Shown one piece after another: positions 1 through 5,736 of a stretch of DNA of 64,000 nucleotides. The DNA lies in contig CABQEV010000008.1 in the NCBI GenBank assembly GCA_902463265.1, forward strand, positions 1 through 64,000. The letters run 5' to 3'. Numbering within the stretch: the stretch's first letter is position 1; every line of letters begins with the position of its first letter. A program made the position numbers and the translations under genes. The notes under the pieces were generated by a model, which worked only from the letters and a program-made list of their open reading frames with translations, was not told the DNA's origin and did no database searches. This DNA comes from UMGS1889 sp900556055 (GTDB lineage Bacteria > Bacillota > Clostridia > Oscillospirales > Ruminococcaceae).

Positions 1-55
1 TAAATTCTAAATGTTTTTTCCTTTTTTGGCTGTCTACTTGACGGGGGGCGATTCA

Positions 56-95
56 AACTGTATGGGGGACGGCTTTGCTGCTCCCCTGTACAGTT
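56..95. repeat. Imperfect hairpin of unknown role
   Basis: AACTGTA at 56-62 pairs with TACAGTT at 89-95, with inner GGGG/CCCC pairing and a short loop. There is no T-run, so it is not an obvious terminator. It lies between the window edge and the toxin-antitoxin promoter. Apart from this hairpin nothing is recognised in 1-150; no ORF is supported. Confidence 0.4.
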
Positions 96-150
96 GATAC
101 CAAAATTGCCGAAAAGAATATGCCTGAGCTGAAAATGTGAAAATTTGCTG

Positions 151-179
151 TTGACATTTGCGGAGTTATCGGGTATAAT
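151..179 (+). promoter_or_regulatory. SigA-type promoter of the antitoxin RNA
   Basis: TTGACA at 151-156, 17-bp spacer, TATAAT at 174-179. Transcription would start near 187, ahead of the 41-nt repeats. Confidence 0.85.
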
Positions 180-228
180 AAAGATGAAGTAAGGTTACAC
201 TTACAGCGGTTATCCTAACCGTGCAAAA

Positions 229-341
229 ATGGGAGTTTTAAAAGACGGGAGCCCTACCGTATAAAATAAATGGGAGCTATAAAAGACGGGAACCCTACCG
301 TATAAAATAAATGGGAGCTATAAAAGACGGGAACCCTACCG
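229..341 (+). repeat. Three 41-nt tandem repeats of the antitoxin
   Basis: Units start at 229, 270 and 311. The third is incomplete (31 nt), giving about 2.75 units. Each unit contains GGGAGCTATAAAAGACGGG followed by a conserved CCCTACCG. Unit 1 differs slightly (GAGTTTTA and GGGAGCCC). The units are contiguous without spacers. Confidence 0.95.
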
Positions 342-357
342 AGCGAATAGGATAATT

Positions 358-391
358 AAAAGGCTGCGCTGTTTTGGCACAGCCTTTTTTA
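358..391 (+). terminator. Intrinsic terminator between antitoxin and toxin
   Basis: AAAAGGCTG (358-366) pairs with CAGCCTTTT, followed by a T-run to 390. In type III loci this terminator is leaky and sets the ratio of antitoxin RNA to toxin mRNA. Confidence 0.85.
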
Positions 392-408
392 ATAAGCAGG
401 TGATTTTT

Positions 409-1071
409 TTGAATGAATTAAATATCTATGATGTTGCTCTGAAATACATAAGAGATCTTCATAATGCGGATTCAAATGTTATGTCCCAATCTCCGCAGAT
501 AAACAAAGAAACACGCCGATATATAGGCATAATACTTATGATAAACGGTCAACCGTACTGTATTCCGTTTTCATCGGGAAACAAAGAAAAGTTTCAGAAT
601 AAAAAAAGCAATATTGATTTGTTAAAAATTCCTGACGAAGAACACAAAACTTCTACAGGTGCATTTAAAACGCTGGCTGTTTTAAATATAAACAATATGA
701 TACCTGTCAGCAAAAGTGTAATAGCAAAAGTTGATCTGCATATATTGGATTCTGACAGCATAAATGTAAGACGGCACAAGGCTTTGCTGCAAAAAGAACT
801 CAAATGGTGCAGAAACAATTATGATCTCATTGAACGCCGTGCAAGAAAGGTTTACTCACAGGTTGTTGAATTTCCCGACAAAAACCGTAATCTCACCCGT
901 CGCTGCTGCAACTTCCGTAAGCTTGAGGAGGTTCTTCTCAAACGTCTTGAAAAAGAGTCTGCTTCCAAGCCTGACGCAGCCGATGTCATAAAAGAAATGG
1001 ACGCATGGGCACAGGCGGTCAATGACAATGCTCAGCGTGAACGAAATAAAAAGGACAGCCGTGAGAGATGA
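409..1071 (+). CDS. toxN: Type III toxin, ToxN/AbiQ-family endoribonuclease
   Basis: Probable RNA-cleaving toxin, held inactive by the repeat RNA encoded just upstream; such systems cause growth arrest or abort phage infection. Seen in the 220-residue product: the family pattern YIGIILMINGQPYCIPFSS (about 38-56), then LNINNMIPV (about 92-100), a helical HKALLQKELKW stretch and a CCNFRKLEE motif near 165. All line up with the order of motifs in Pectobacterium ToxN. It is about 45 residues longer than typical ToxN owing to a charged C-terminal tail. The start is taken as TTG at 409 because AGGTGA at 398-403 fits as its ribosome site; GTG at 400 is the alternative. The family call is firm. The target and the CptN-like or ToxN-like subfamily are not resolved. 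Confidence 0.88.
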   Translation: MNELNIYDVALKYIRDLHNADSNVMSQSPQINKETRRYIGIILMINGQPYCIPFSSGNKEKFQNKKSNIDLLKIPDEEHKTSTGAFKTLAVLNINNMIPVSKSVIAKVDLHILDSDSINVRRHKALLQKELKWCRNNYDLIERRARKVYSQVVEFPDKNRNLTRRCCNFRKLEEVLLKRLEKESASKPDAADVIKEMDAWAQAVNDNAQRERNKKDSRER

Positions 1072-1102
1072 TAGTCAGTCTTTCGGTGCCGATCACATAT
1101 TC

Positions 1103-1139
1103 CCGCAGAACAGTTTCTTCGCTGTTCTGCGGATTTTTT
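1103..1139 (+). terminator. Terminator after toxN
   Basis: Perfect 11-bp stem CCGCAGAACAG (1103-1113) / CTGTTCTGCGG (1122-1132) followed by ATTTTTT. Confidence 0.9.
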
Positions 1140-1225
1140 ATCTCAATTTTCATCAAAGTCATTTATTTATTTGCAAAAATATGATATAATATGAAAACAA
1201 ATAATTACAGAGAGGACAACTGAAA

Positions 1226-2224
1226 ATGAATATCATCGAAATACCGACTTTGTCTTCCGACATGACATTGGAGCAGTGGCTGATATATTGGTTTGATACT
1301 TACGTAAAACGAAATGTAAAGCGTTCTACTGCGGTTTCGTACTTAGGTATGATAAATAACCATATCAATCCTAAGATCGGCAAATACAGGCTTTCAGAGC
1401 TGAATACGAATATCCTGCAAATGTTTTTCAATTCAGAAGCTGACAGCGGAAGTGCAAGGGGTGGAGGGCTTTCCCCAAAAACTATACTTAATATCAAACG
1501 AATGCTTCATAAAGCACTTGAAAAAGCTGTCGAAACAGAGCTTATAACAAAGAATTATTCAAACTATGTAGATACACCCGCTGTGATCCCGCCTGAGATG
1601 TGCGTTCTTACTGTCAGTGAACATAAGCGGCTGATTGGAGCATTGCAGCGCAGTGCCGAACCGCTTGACTTCGGCATTTTTCTTTCTGTATCTCTCGGTC
1701 TGCGGCTTGGTGAGGTCCTCGGACTTCAATGGGGAGATATTGACCGCAGAAATCAGACTGTGAACATCAAGCGGACTGTGAACAGGCTTTCGGTGATAGA
1801 TGGAGAAAAAAAGAAAACGGAAATTGTTATCGGAACGCCCAAAACCAAAAGTTCAAAGCGAAGCATTCCCATTAATGATGATTTTCTGAAATTCTTCGAT
1901 ATGTATGTAAATAAATTTTCCTGCCGAAAGGCTTTAGGCGATTTTTTGTTTATGGGCAGTACATACAACAAGCCGTGTGAGCCGAAAACAATGCAGAAGC
2001 GTCTGAAAACGATACTTAAAGAGCTTGACATCAATGGACCGACATTCCATTCCCTGCGCCACACATTCGCTACACGGGCGATTGAGAAGAATGTTGACAT
2101 AAAAACGCTGAGTGCATTGCTCGGTCATGCAGACGTAAGCATCACGCTCAACCGTTATGCTCATGTTCTTGACGATCACAAAAGAAAAACTATGAATATC
2201 CTGCTGTCGGATATAACCGAATAA
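1226..2224 (+). CDS. Tyrosine recombinase / integrase
   Basis: Site-specific recombinase expected to integrate and excise a mobile element. The 332-residue protein has an N-terminal SAM-like core-binding domain (about 12-110) and a C-terminal catalytic domain. Visible catalytic residues are R160 (GLRLGEVLGL), a lysine in TPKTKSS (206/208), H275-x-x-R278, H301 (LLGHADVSITL) and nucleophile Y311 (RYAHV). All are intact, so it should be active. GAGAGGA at about 1211-1217 supports the start. The gene lies between the type III toxin-antitoxin locus and tRNA-fMet, suggesting an integrated element or its remnant; no excisionase or replication gene is visible. Family and catalytic set are certain, the mobile-element role is inferred. 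Confidence 0.93.
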   Translation: MNIIEIPTLSSDMTLEQWLIYWFDTYVKRNVKRSTAVSYLGMINNHINPKIGKYRLSELNTNILQMFFNSEADSGSARGGGLSPKTILNIKRMLHKALEKAVETELITKNYSNYVDTPAVIPPEMCVLTVSEHKRLIGALQRSAEPLDFGIFLSVSLGLRLGEVLGLQWGDIDRRNQTVNIKRTVNRLSVIDGEKKKTEIVIGTPKTKSSKRSIPINDDFLKFFDMYVNKFSCRKALGDFLFMGSTYNKPCEPKTMQKRLKTILKELDINGPTFHSLRHTFATRAIEKNVDIKTLSALLGHADVSITLNRYAHVLDDHKRKTMNILLSDITE

Positions 2225-2243
2225 AAAATATTTTGGCGTGTTT

Positions 2244-2279
2244 TCCCTGAAAAGTATTATGCTTTCTCAGGGATTTTTT
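2244..2279 (+). terminator. Terminator after the integrase gene
   Basis: TCCCTGA-AAAG pairs with CTTT-CTCAGGGA around 2244-2273, followed by a T-run. Confidence 0.8.
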
Positions 2280-2323
2280 CTGCCCCAAATAGGATAAAGT
2301 GACTGCAAACCACGCAGAATGCA

Positions 2324-2361
2324 GACTTTCACCCTTGTGAAACTCCGGACTTTCACCCTTG
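2324..2361. repeat. Short direct repeats, candidate integrase arm sites
   Basis: GACTTTCACCCTTG occurs at 2324-2337 and again at 2348-2361, 24 bp apart, just downstream of the integrase gene. Directly repeated short motifs next to int are typical of arm-type binding sites of tyrosine recombinases; that role is inferred. Confidence 0.45.
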
Positions 2362-2416
2362 AAAAAGTCTACCTATTAGTAAAAAATATATATAGATATA
2401 TTATAATCAAGCAAAA

Positions 2417-2461
2417 AAACAGCGAATTCTGTCAAAAAACACTTGACAGAATTCGCTGTTT
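2417..2461. repeat. Perfect 19-bp inverted repeat overlapping a promoter
   Basis: The arms at 2417-2435 and 2443-2461 are exact reverse complements with a 7-nt loop. The right arm starts with TTGACA (2443-2448), which is followed after 17 bp by TAACAT (2466-2471). The dyad could be an operator, a terminator or part of an attachment site. Confidence 0.6.
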
Positions 2462-2493
2462 ATGGTAACATAGATATAAATAAAAGACACCAC

Positions 2494-2529
2494 CGCCGAA
2501 AAAATCGGTTGCACCCGATTTTTTCGGCA
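2494..2529. terminator. Terminator-like hairpin between int and tRNA-fMet
   Basis: GCCGAAAAAATCGG pairs with CCGATTTTTTCGGC around a 4-5 nt loop; the A/T tracts lie inside the stem, so it could work on either strand. A further 13-bp stem (2622-2634 / 2649-2661) sits just after the tRNA 3' end. Together with the dyad at 2417-2461 these account for the gene-free stretch 2280-2666. Confidence 0.5.
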
Positions 2530-2666
2530 TTCTGAAGCTGGATATTCGAGCATAATCCAACAACAGAACTTGTGAATGCCTTATATTCCTGCATTTTATT
2601 ATACAGGATAAAAGATATATTGTCAAGCTATTTCATAGAAATTTCACCGAAATAGCTTGACGGAAT

Positions 2667-2743
<77 letters not shown>

Positions 2744-2778
2744 ATATTTATTTTGCTCTCAATCAAGAGTGCTTTATT

Positions 2779-2807
2779 ATTATAGCATCATATCCTGCAA
2801 AAGTCAA
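2779..2807 (-). promoter_or_regulatory. Promoter of tRNA-fMet
   Basis: On the minus strand: TTGACT (2807-2802), 17-bp spacer, TATAAT (2784-2779). Confidence 0.85.
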
Positions 2808-2894
2808 GCATTTTTTTATCAAAACGCAACATTTGTAGATAATCACATATTCTCATCTCATAAAGCACATCTTATTATTGAAAACAAACAAAAA

Positions 2895-3317
2895 TCACGT
2901 TTCCTTGCTCCAGTTTGAAACGACCACAGCACGGAATCCATCACGGCTGACTCTTACAAAAACATCAGAAATACCCGCAGCAATGATTATTTTTCTCGCA
3001 GTACCCGACTGAACAGCGTCCAGATACTCACCGTCACTGCTTTTTTTCACGATGTACATAGATGCTCCCCTGAGAGCTGCTCTGTCAGCCGCAAGCACTG
3101 CCGCTATCTCAGCTTCAAGGCACACACTTTCAGCGTTTTCACAGCTTCCGCAGCAGTCGGGGCAGCCCTTAGGAACATCAGTGCAGCCTGTTCCCACGAT
3201 ATCGCCGTCGGAGCAGATGACCGCACCAGTATTCGCATCGGGACAGACTCCCCTTTCCAGCAGCACCTCTGCGATATCCAGCCGATAATTAATCATATCA
3301 CGTCTTTTTTCACACAT
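2895..3317 (-). CDS. Degenerate deoxycytidylate deaminase-like protein
   Basis: The 140-residue protein follows the layout of the dCMP/cytidine deaminase fold: GAVICSDGDIVGTG (31-44), a cysteine-rich stretch (45-66), CLEAEIAAVLAA (66-77) and GASMYIVKK. The zinc-binding signature is broken. The usual (H/C)AE is EAE at 68-70, and the PCxxC motif expected after the GASMYI strand is absent (around 95-106 there is only GEYLDAVQSGTARK). Catalysis is therefore unlikely in the standard form. It may be an inactive paralogue, a binding protein, or use the extra cysteines (45, 52, 55, 56, 59, 66) to hold metal. It sits between tRNA-fMet and acylphosphatase. The fold assignment is moderate confidence, the loss of motifs is seen. 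Confidence 0.6.
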   Translation of the reverse strand: MCEKRRDMINYRLDIAEVLLERGVCPDANTGAVICSDGDIVGTGCTDVPKGCPDCCGSCENAESVCLEAEIAAVLAADRAALRGASMYIVKKSSDGEYLDAVQSGTARKIIIAAGISDVFVRVSRDGFRAVVVSNWSKET

Positions 3318-3433
3318 AATATCATTCCCTTCATTTTTCTTTTTATTTTATCCCGCCAATGTAAAATCACATTCTTCTGCGGCATAAAATCTATGTAAAA
3401 TATATTCAGCGAATGACATTTTTATTCTTGCTG

Positions 3434-3709
3434 TCAGTCGGTTATCTCAAAGCTCCGCTCCTCGGCAAGCGGCATATCCCGCACGGACATATCCGAAATA
3501 TCAATGAAACGCTGCCCGTTCAGCCGCCTTACAAGCTCATCTATCGCCTCACGGCTGCCCTGCACTTCCATCTCAACGCTGCCGTCATACAGGTTTCTTA
3601 CCGTCCCCGTCAGCCCGAGGCTGTTTGCAATATAGTACGAATGATAGCGGAATCCCACGCCCTGAACACGTCCGTAAAAAACGATGTGCTTTCTCACAAT
3701 ATCTTCCAT
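3434..3709 (-). CDS. acyP: Acylphosphatase
   Basis: Hydrolyses carboxyl-phosphate bonds of acylphosphates; small cytosolic enzyme. The 91-residue product has the signature GRVQGVGFR (13-21) with catalytic R21 and GTVRNLYDGSVE with catalytic N39. Length is normal for the family. The start at 3709 is chosen because AAAGGAGAG lies 5-10 nt upstream; an upstream start in the same frame (3742) would overlap its promoter. Transcribed alone, away from the 270-bp repeat element. Confidence 0.95.
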   Translation of the reverse strand: MEDIVRKHIVFYGRVQGVGFRYHSYYIANSLGLTGTVRNLYDGSVEMEVQGSREAIDELVRRLNGQRFIDISDMSVRDMPLAEERSFEITD

Positions 3710-3730
3710 TTTGCTCTCTCCTTTCCGTTT

Positions 3731-3760
3731 ATCATACCACACTTTAACGTGTCACGTCAA
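3731..3760 (-). promoter_or_regulatory. Promoter of acyP
   Basis: Minus strand TTGACG (3760-3755), 18-bp spacer, TATGAT (3736-3731). The 270-bp element ends 10 bp upstream of the -35 box. Confidence 0.65.
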
Positions 3761-3770
3761 TTCTTTTTTC

Positions 3771-4040
3771 GGATAATTTCACTTTTCCGCTCTGCGTACA
3801 GCGGGCGCAAAGCCGAAAGCAATGTGAAATGAGGTCACTTTGTCCTGCTGTCGGTCATGCAGTGCCACACGGCATTGTGTGTTCTCACGGGGATATATTG
3901 CGTCAGGCGGGCATTATATCGGCGTGAGAACACACTTGGGAATGGGCGTGTGTCTGTCCGCCGAAAGGACTTGGGTGACGGTTATAACAGAACCTGCGGC
4001 GAAACGCAGAAGGTACGGTACGCTCAAAGTGAAATTATCC
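3771..4040. mobile_element. 270-bp MITE-like element, copy A
   Basis: Bounded by perfect 15-bp terminal inverted repeats ggataatttcacttt (3771-3785) and its complement (4026-4040). It is nearly identical (about five mismatches) to copy B at 7077-7346, which is inverted. It holds an internal 13-bp inverted repeat gtgtgttctcacg / cgtgagaacacac that would fold a long hairpin. It encodes no plausible protein; open frames inside it are incidental. Most likely a non-autonomous element moved by a transposase elsewhere, or a structured repeat unit. The T-rich flanks are similar at both copies, so the true ends may be a few bases further out. This accounts for the gene-free stretch 3761-4100. Confidence 0.8.
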
Positions 4041-4133
4041 AAAAAAGAAAAAGAATAATCCTGCGCTGAACTCACATACTACGAACGTCGGCAAAACGCC
4101 TTTGAGCGCACGCCGTTCGGAAAGGAAATCGCT

Positions 4134-4277
4134 ATGAACAATCAGCAGAATAACCGGAACTGCCCCTCAAACCGGCAGAACAATCAGAACTGCCCTTCCA
4201 ACAGACAGAATAACCGGACAGAGAACAAGAAAAATCAGAATGCACAGGATCAGAACAGCAGGGACTGTCAGAACTGA
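4134..4277 (+). CDS. Small Asn/Gln-rich protein
   Basis: A 47-residue ORF with a good ribosome site (AAAGGAA at 4121-4127, 7 nt before ATG). More than half the residues are N or Q. It carries two copies of a NxNCPSNRQNN-type unit and a third partial one, three cysteines, and no hydrophobic segment. Function unknown; the composition suggests a disordered polypeptide. It is followed by a hairpin terminator, which supports it being a real transcription unit. Confidence 0.6.
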   Translation: MNNQQNNRNCPSNRQNNQNCPSNRQNNRTENKKNQNAQDQNSRDCQN

Positions 4278-4302
4278 CGATATTTTCTGCGGAATATTAT
4301 GG

Positions 4303-4337
4303 AATGCGACGGAAATTTCCGCCGCATTTTCTGTTTT
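4303..4337 (+). terminator. Terminator after the Asn/Gln-rich gene
   Basis: AATGCG-CGGAAA pairs with TTTCCG-CGCATT (with an A/C mismatch), followed by TTTTCTGTTTT. Confidence 0.6.
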
Positions 4338-4457
4338 GCCGTCCGTTTTGTGAGCATATCCACGCAAAGCATCGGAAAATGACGAAAGAAAAATTTGCAA
4401 TCGCCGTTTTGCTCAGCTATACTATTAAACAGAACGCAGAAAGGAACGGTCGTAAAA

Positions 4458-4691
4458 ATGGACAAGATCTCACGTACATATCACCGCGGACGTGTATTAT
4501 GCACACTTTTCGCACTCGGCGACGGCTTCGCAGTATCAATCGAGGAAAATGATGAACGCACCGAGCGGACTTTTTTCTCCCTCGATGACGCAAAGCTTGT
4601 ATTCAGGACCGCCTGCACCCTGGAGCTTCTCCCCTCTGTGCTGTGCGAATTCTGCGATTTTCTGACGGAAGAAAAAATAATTTCAGCCTGA
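4458..4691 (+). CDS. Small conserved-type protein of unknown function
   Basis: Product of 77 residues beginning MDKISRTYHRG. The start is set by GAAAGGAACGG upstream; a longer frame to 4395 lacks a site. It is soluble, with a strand-rich first half and a C-terminal LDDAKLVFRTACTLELLP segment. It loosely resembles small clostridial DUF6514-type proteins, but I do not claim that. It lies upstream of the tRNA-Leu pair, transcribed the same way. Confidence 0.5.
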   Translation: MDKISRTYHRGRVLCTLFALGDGFAVSIEENDERTERTFFSLDDAKLVFRTACTLELLPSVLCEFCDFLTEEKIISA

Positions 4692-4808
4692 ATATCTTTG
4701 TAAATTAAATGTGAACAGCTGTCTTTAAGCAGCGTCCATTCTCCAAAAAGCCCTGTTTTCCGTGCTTTTTCGGATATGTCGTCTGCCCGAAAAAATCTCA
4801 AAAAAAGC

Positions 4809-4837
4809 TTGACATTTGCATATGATTGTGATATAAT
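4809..4837 (+). promoter_or_regulatory. Promoter of the tRNA-Leu pair
   Basis: TTGACA 4809-4814, 17-bp spacer, TATAAT 4832-4837. Confidence 0.85.
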
Positions 4838-4908
4838 AATAAAGCAGTCAGGGAAGAGAACAAAACAATGCAAAATTTCTTCCTGAGATTGACAATTTGG
4901 CTATATAT

Positions 4909-4992
4909 GCGAGTGTGCTGGAATAGGCAGACAGGCACGTTTGAGGGGCGTGTGTCTTTGACGTATGGGTTCAAGTCCCATTACTCGCACCA
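4909..4992 (+). tRNA. tRNA-Leu (GAG), copy 1
   Basis: 84-nt class II tRNA with a long variable arm and encoded CCA. Acceptor GCGAGTG pairs with TACTCGC; the anticodon loop TTGAGGG gives anticodon GAG (Leu, CUC/CUU). Confidence 0.93.
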
Positions 4993-4995
4993 AAG

Positions 4996-5026
4996 CAGTA
5001 AGCTGAAAAATGCTTACTGCTTTTTT
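4996..5026 (+). terminator. Terminator after tRNA-Leu copy 1
   Basis: GCAGTAAGC / GCTTACTGC stem followed by TTTTTT. Confidence 0.85.
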
Positions 5027-5070
5027 ATCCAAGTTCTCTGCGGCTGCAAAATAACAATTCAACAATGTAT

Positions 5071-5154
5071 GCGAGTGTGCTGGAATAGGCAGACAGGCAC
5101 GTTTGAGGGGCGTGTGTCTTTGACGTATGGGTTCAAGTCCCATTACTCGCACCA
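5071..5154 (+). tRNA. tRNA-Leu (GAG), copy 2
   Basis: Identical over all 84 nt to the copy at 4909-4992, with the same GAG anticodon and encoded CCA. The tandem arrangement and similar downstream hairpins indicate a recent local duplication. No separate strong promoter is visible between the copies, so it may depend on readthrough. Confidence 0.93.
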
Positions 5155-5155
5155 A

Positions 5156-5187
5156 GGCAGTAAGCTGAAAGGCTTGCTGCTTTTTTG
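5156..5187 (+). terminator. Terminator after tRNA-Leu copy 2
   Basis: GCAGTAAGC pairs with GCTTGCTGC (one wobble), followed by TTTTTT; a diverged duplicate of the hairpin at 4996-5026. The gene-free stretch 5188-5350 shows nothing recognised. Confidence 0.8.
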
Positions 5188-5353
5188 TTTATCGCGGTAT
5201 TCCCTTGCTATGCCCTGCTCTCTATATGCATTGCGCATGGCTTTTCGGCTAAGATACCATTGAAATTTTGAGATATAATTCAGAATATAAGAAAATAAGT
5301 ATTAAAGCTGATTTCAGCATAAATAAGATGTATTATGCGATGCTGTGCTGCGG

Positions 5354-5395
5354 AAAATCCGCCGAAGAAGTGTTGTACAGCTTCGGCGGATTTTT
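5354..5395. terminator. Strong hairpin terminator upstream of metY
   Basis: AAAATCCGCCGAAG (5354-5367) and CTTCGGCGGATTTTT (5381-5395) form a 14-bp stem. It isolates the metY unit from upstream transcription; no gene is visible for it to end. Confidence 0.75.
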
Positions 5396-5400
5396 ACCCC

Positions 5401-5474
5401 ATCAGTTATAAATAAAATCTATAACTGATTATAGATAACCTGCACTTGACATTTACTGTGTTTTTGTATATAAT
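5401..5474 (+). promoter_or_regulatory. metY promoter with an upstream dyad operator candidate
   Basis: TTGACA 5446-5451, 17-bp spacer, TATAAT 5469-5474. A perfect 10-bp inverted repeat ATCAGTTATA / TATAACTGAT (5401-5410 / 5420-5429) ends 16 bp before the -35 box and could bind a sulfur-responsive regulator. The regulator is not identified. Confidence 0.65.
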
Positions 5475-5540
5475 AAACACATAAAGCAGATAGGTTTTAT
5501 AAAAACAATAAACAATACAAATGAAATCGGAGGAATTAAA

Positions 5541-5597
5541 ATGTTATCTTCAATTTCAAGATCAAATATATTCTCAATGCGAATGTGCATCGGCTGA
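5541..5597 (+). CDS. Putative 18-residue leader peptide
   Basis: ATG at 5541 preceded by a near-perfect CGGAGGAATT site; the ORF ends at TGA 5595-5597. The peptide ends SMRMCIG, with methionines at 13 and 15 and one cysteine at 16, rare residues fitting a sensor of methionine or cysteine supply ahead of metY. No clear terminator/antiterminator pair is seen in 5598-5720, so control could be translational or Rho-based. A chance ORF remains possible. Confidence 0.5.
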   Translation: MLSSISRSNIFSMRMCIG

Positions 5598-5736
5598 TAT
5601 TCCGCTAAAAGAAAGAGATAAAAAGAGAAAGAAACAAAACAAAGACACCACCAAATACGTCTCTTAGGAAACGTAACAAATCAAAATAACGAATTAAAAG
5701 AAAAAATAAATTGATATTATTCAGGAGGAATTCACA

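Larger units (their letters stand above)
187..391 (+). ncRNA. toxI: Type III antitoxin RNA (ToxI-like)
   Basis: The presumed transcript runs from the promoter at 151-179 to the terminator at 358-391. It has two small leader hairpins (about 190-223) and then three direct repeats. In known type III systems the repeat RNA is cut by its toxin into single units, which fold as pseudoknots and inhibit the toxin as an RNA-protein ring. The order promoter, repeats, terminator, toxin is diagnostic. The exact ends and the pseudoknot fold are inferred. Confidence 0.85.

Noticed and set aside
229..341. Regular direct repeats that might be a CRISPR array
   Set aside because: Units are contiguous at 41-nt period with no spacers, and they precede a terminator and a ToxN-type gene; this is a type III antitoxin.
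3840..4069. Two open frames of 70-72 codons inside the 270-bp element (and their counterparts at 7033-7277)
   Set aside because: They overlap each other in different frames, have no ribosome sites, run past the element end, and lie in a structured inverted-repeat element.
4868..5263. Open frame of 131 codons with an internal repeat
   Set aside because: It runs through both tRNA-Leu genes; the repeat is the tRNA duplication.
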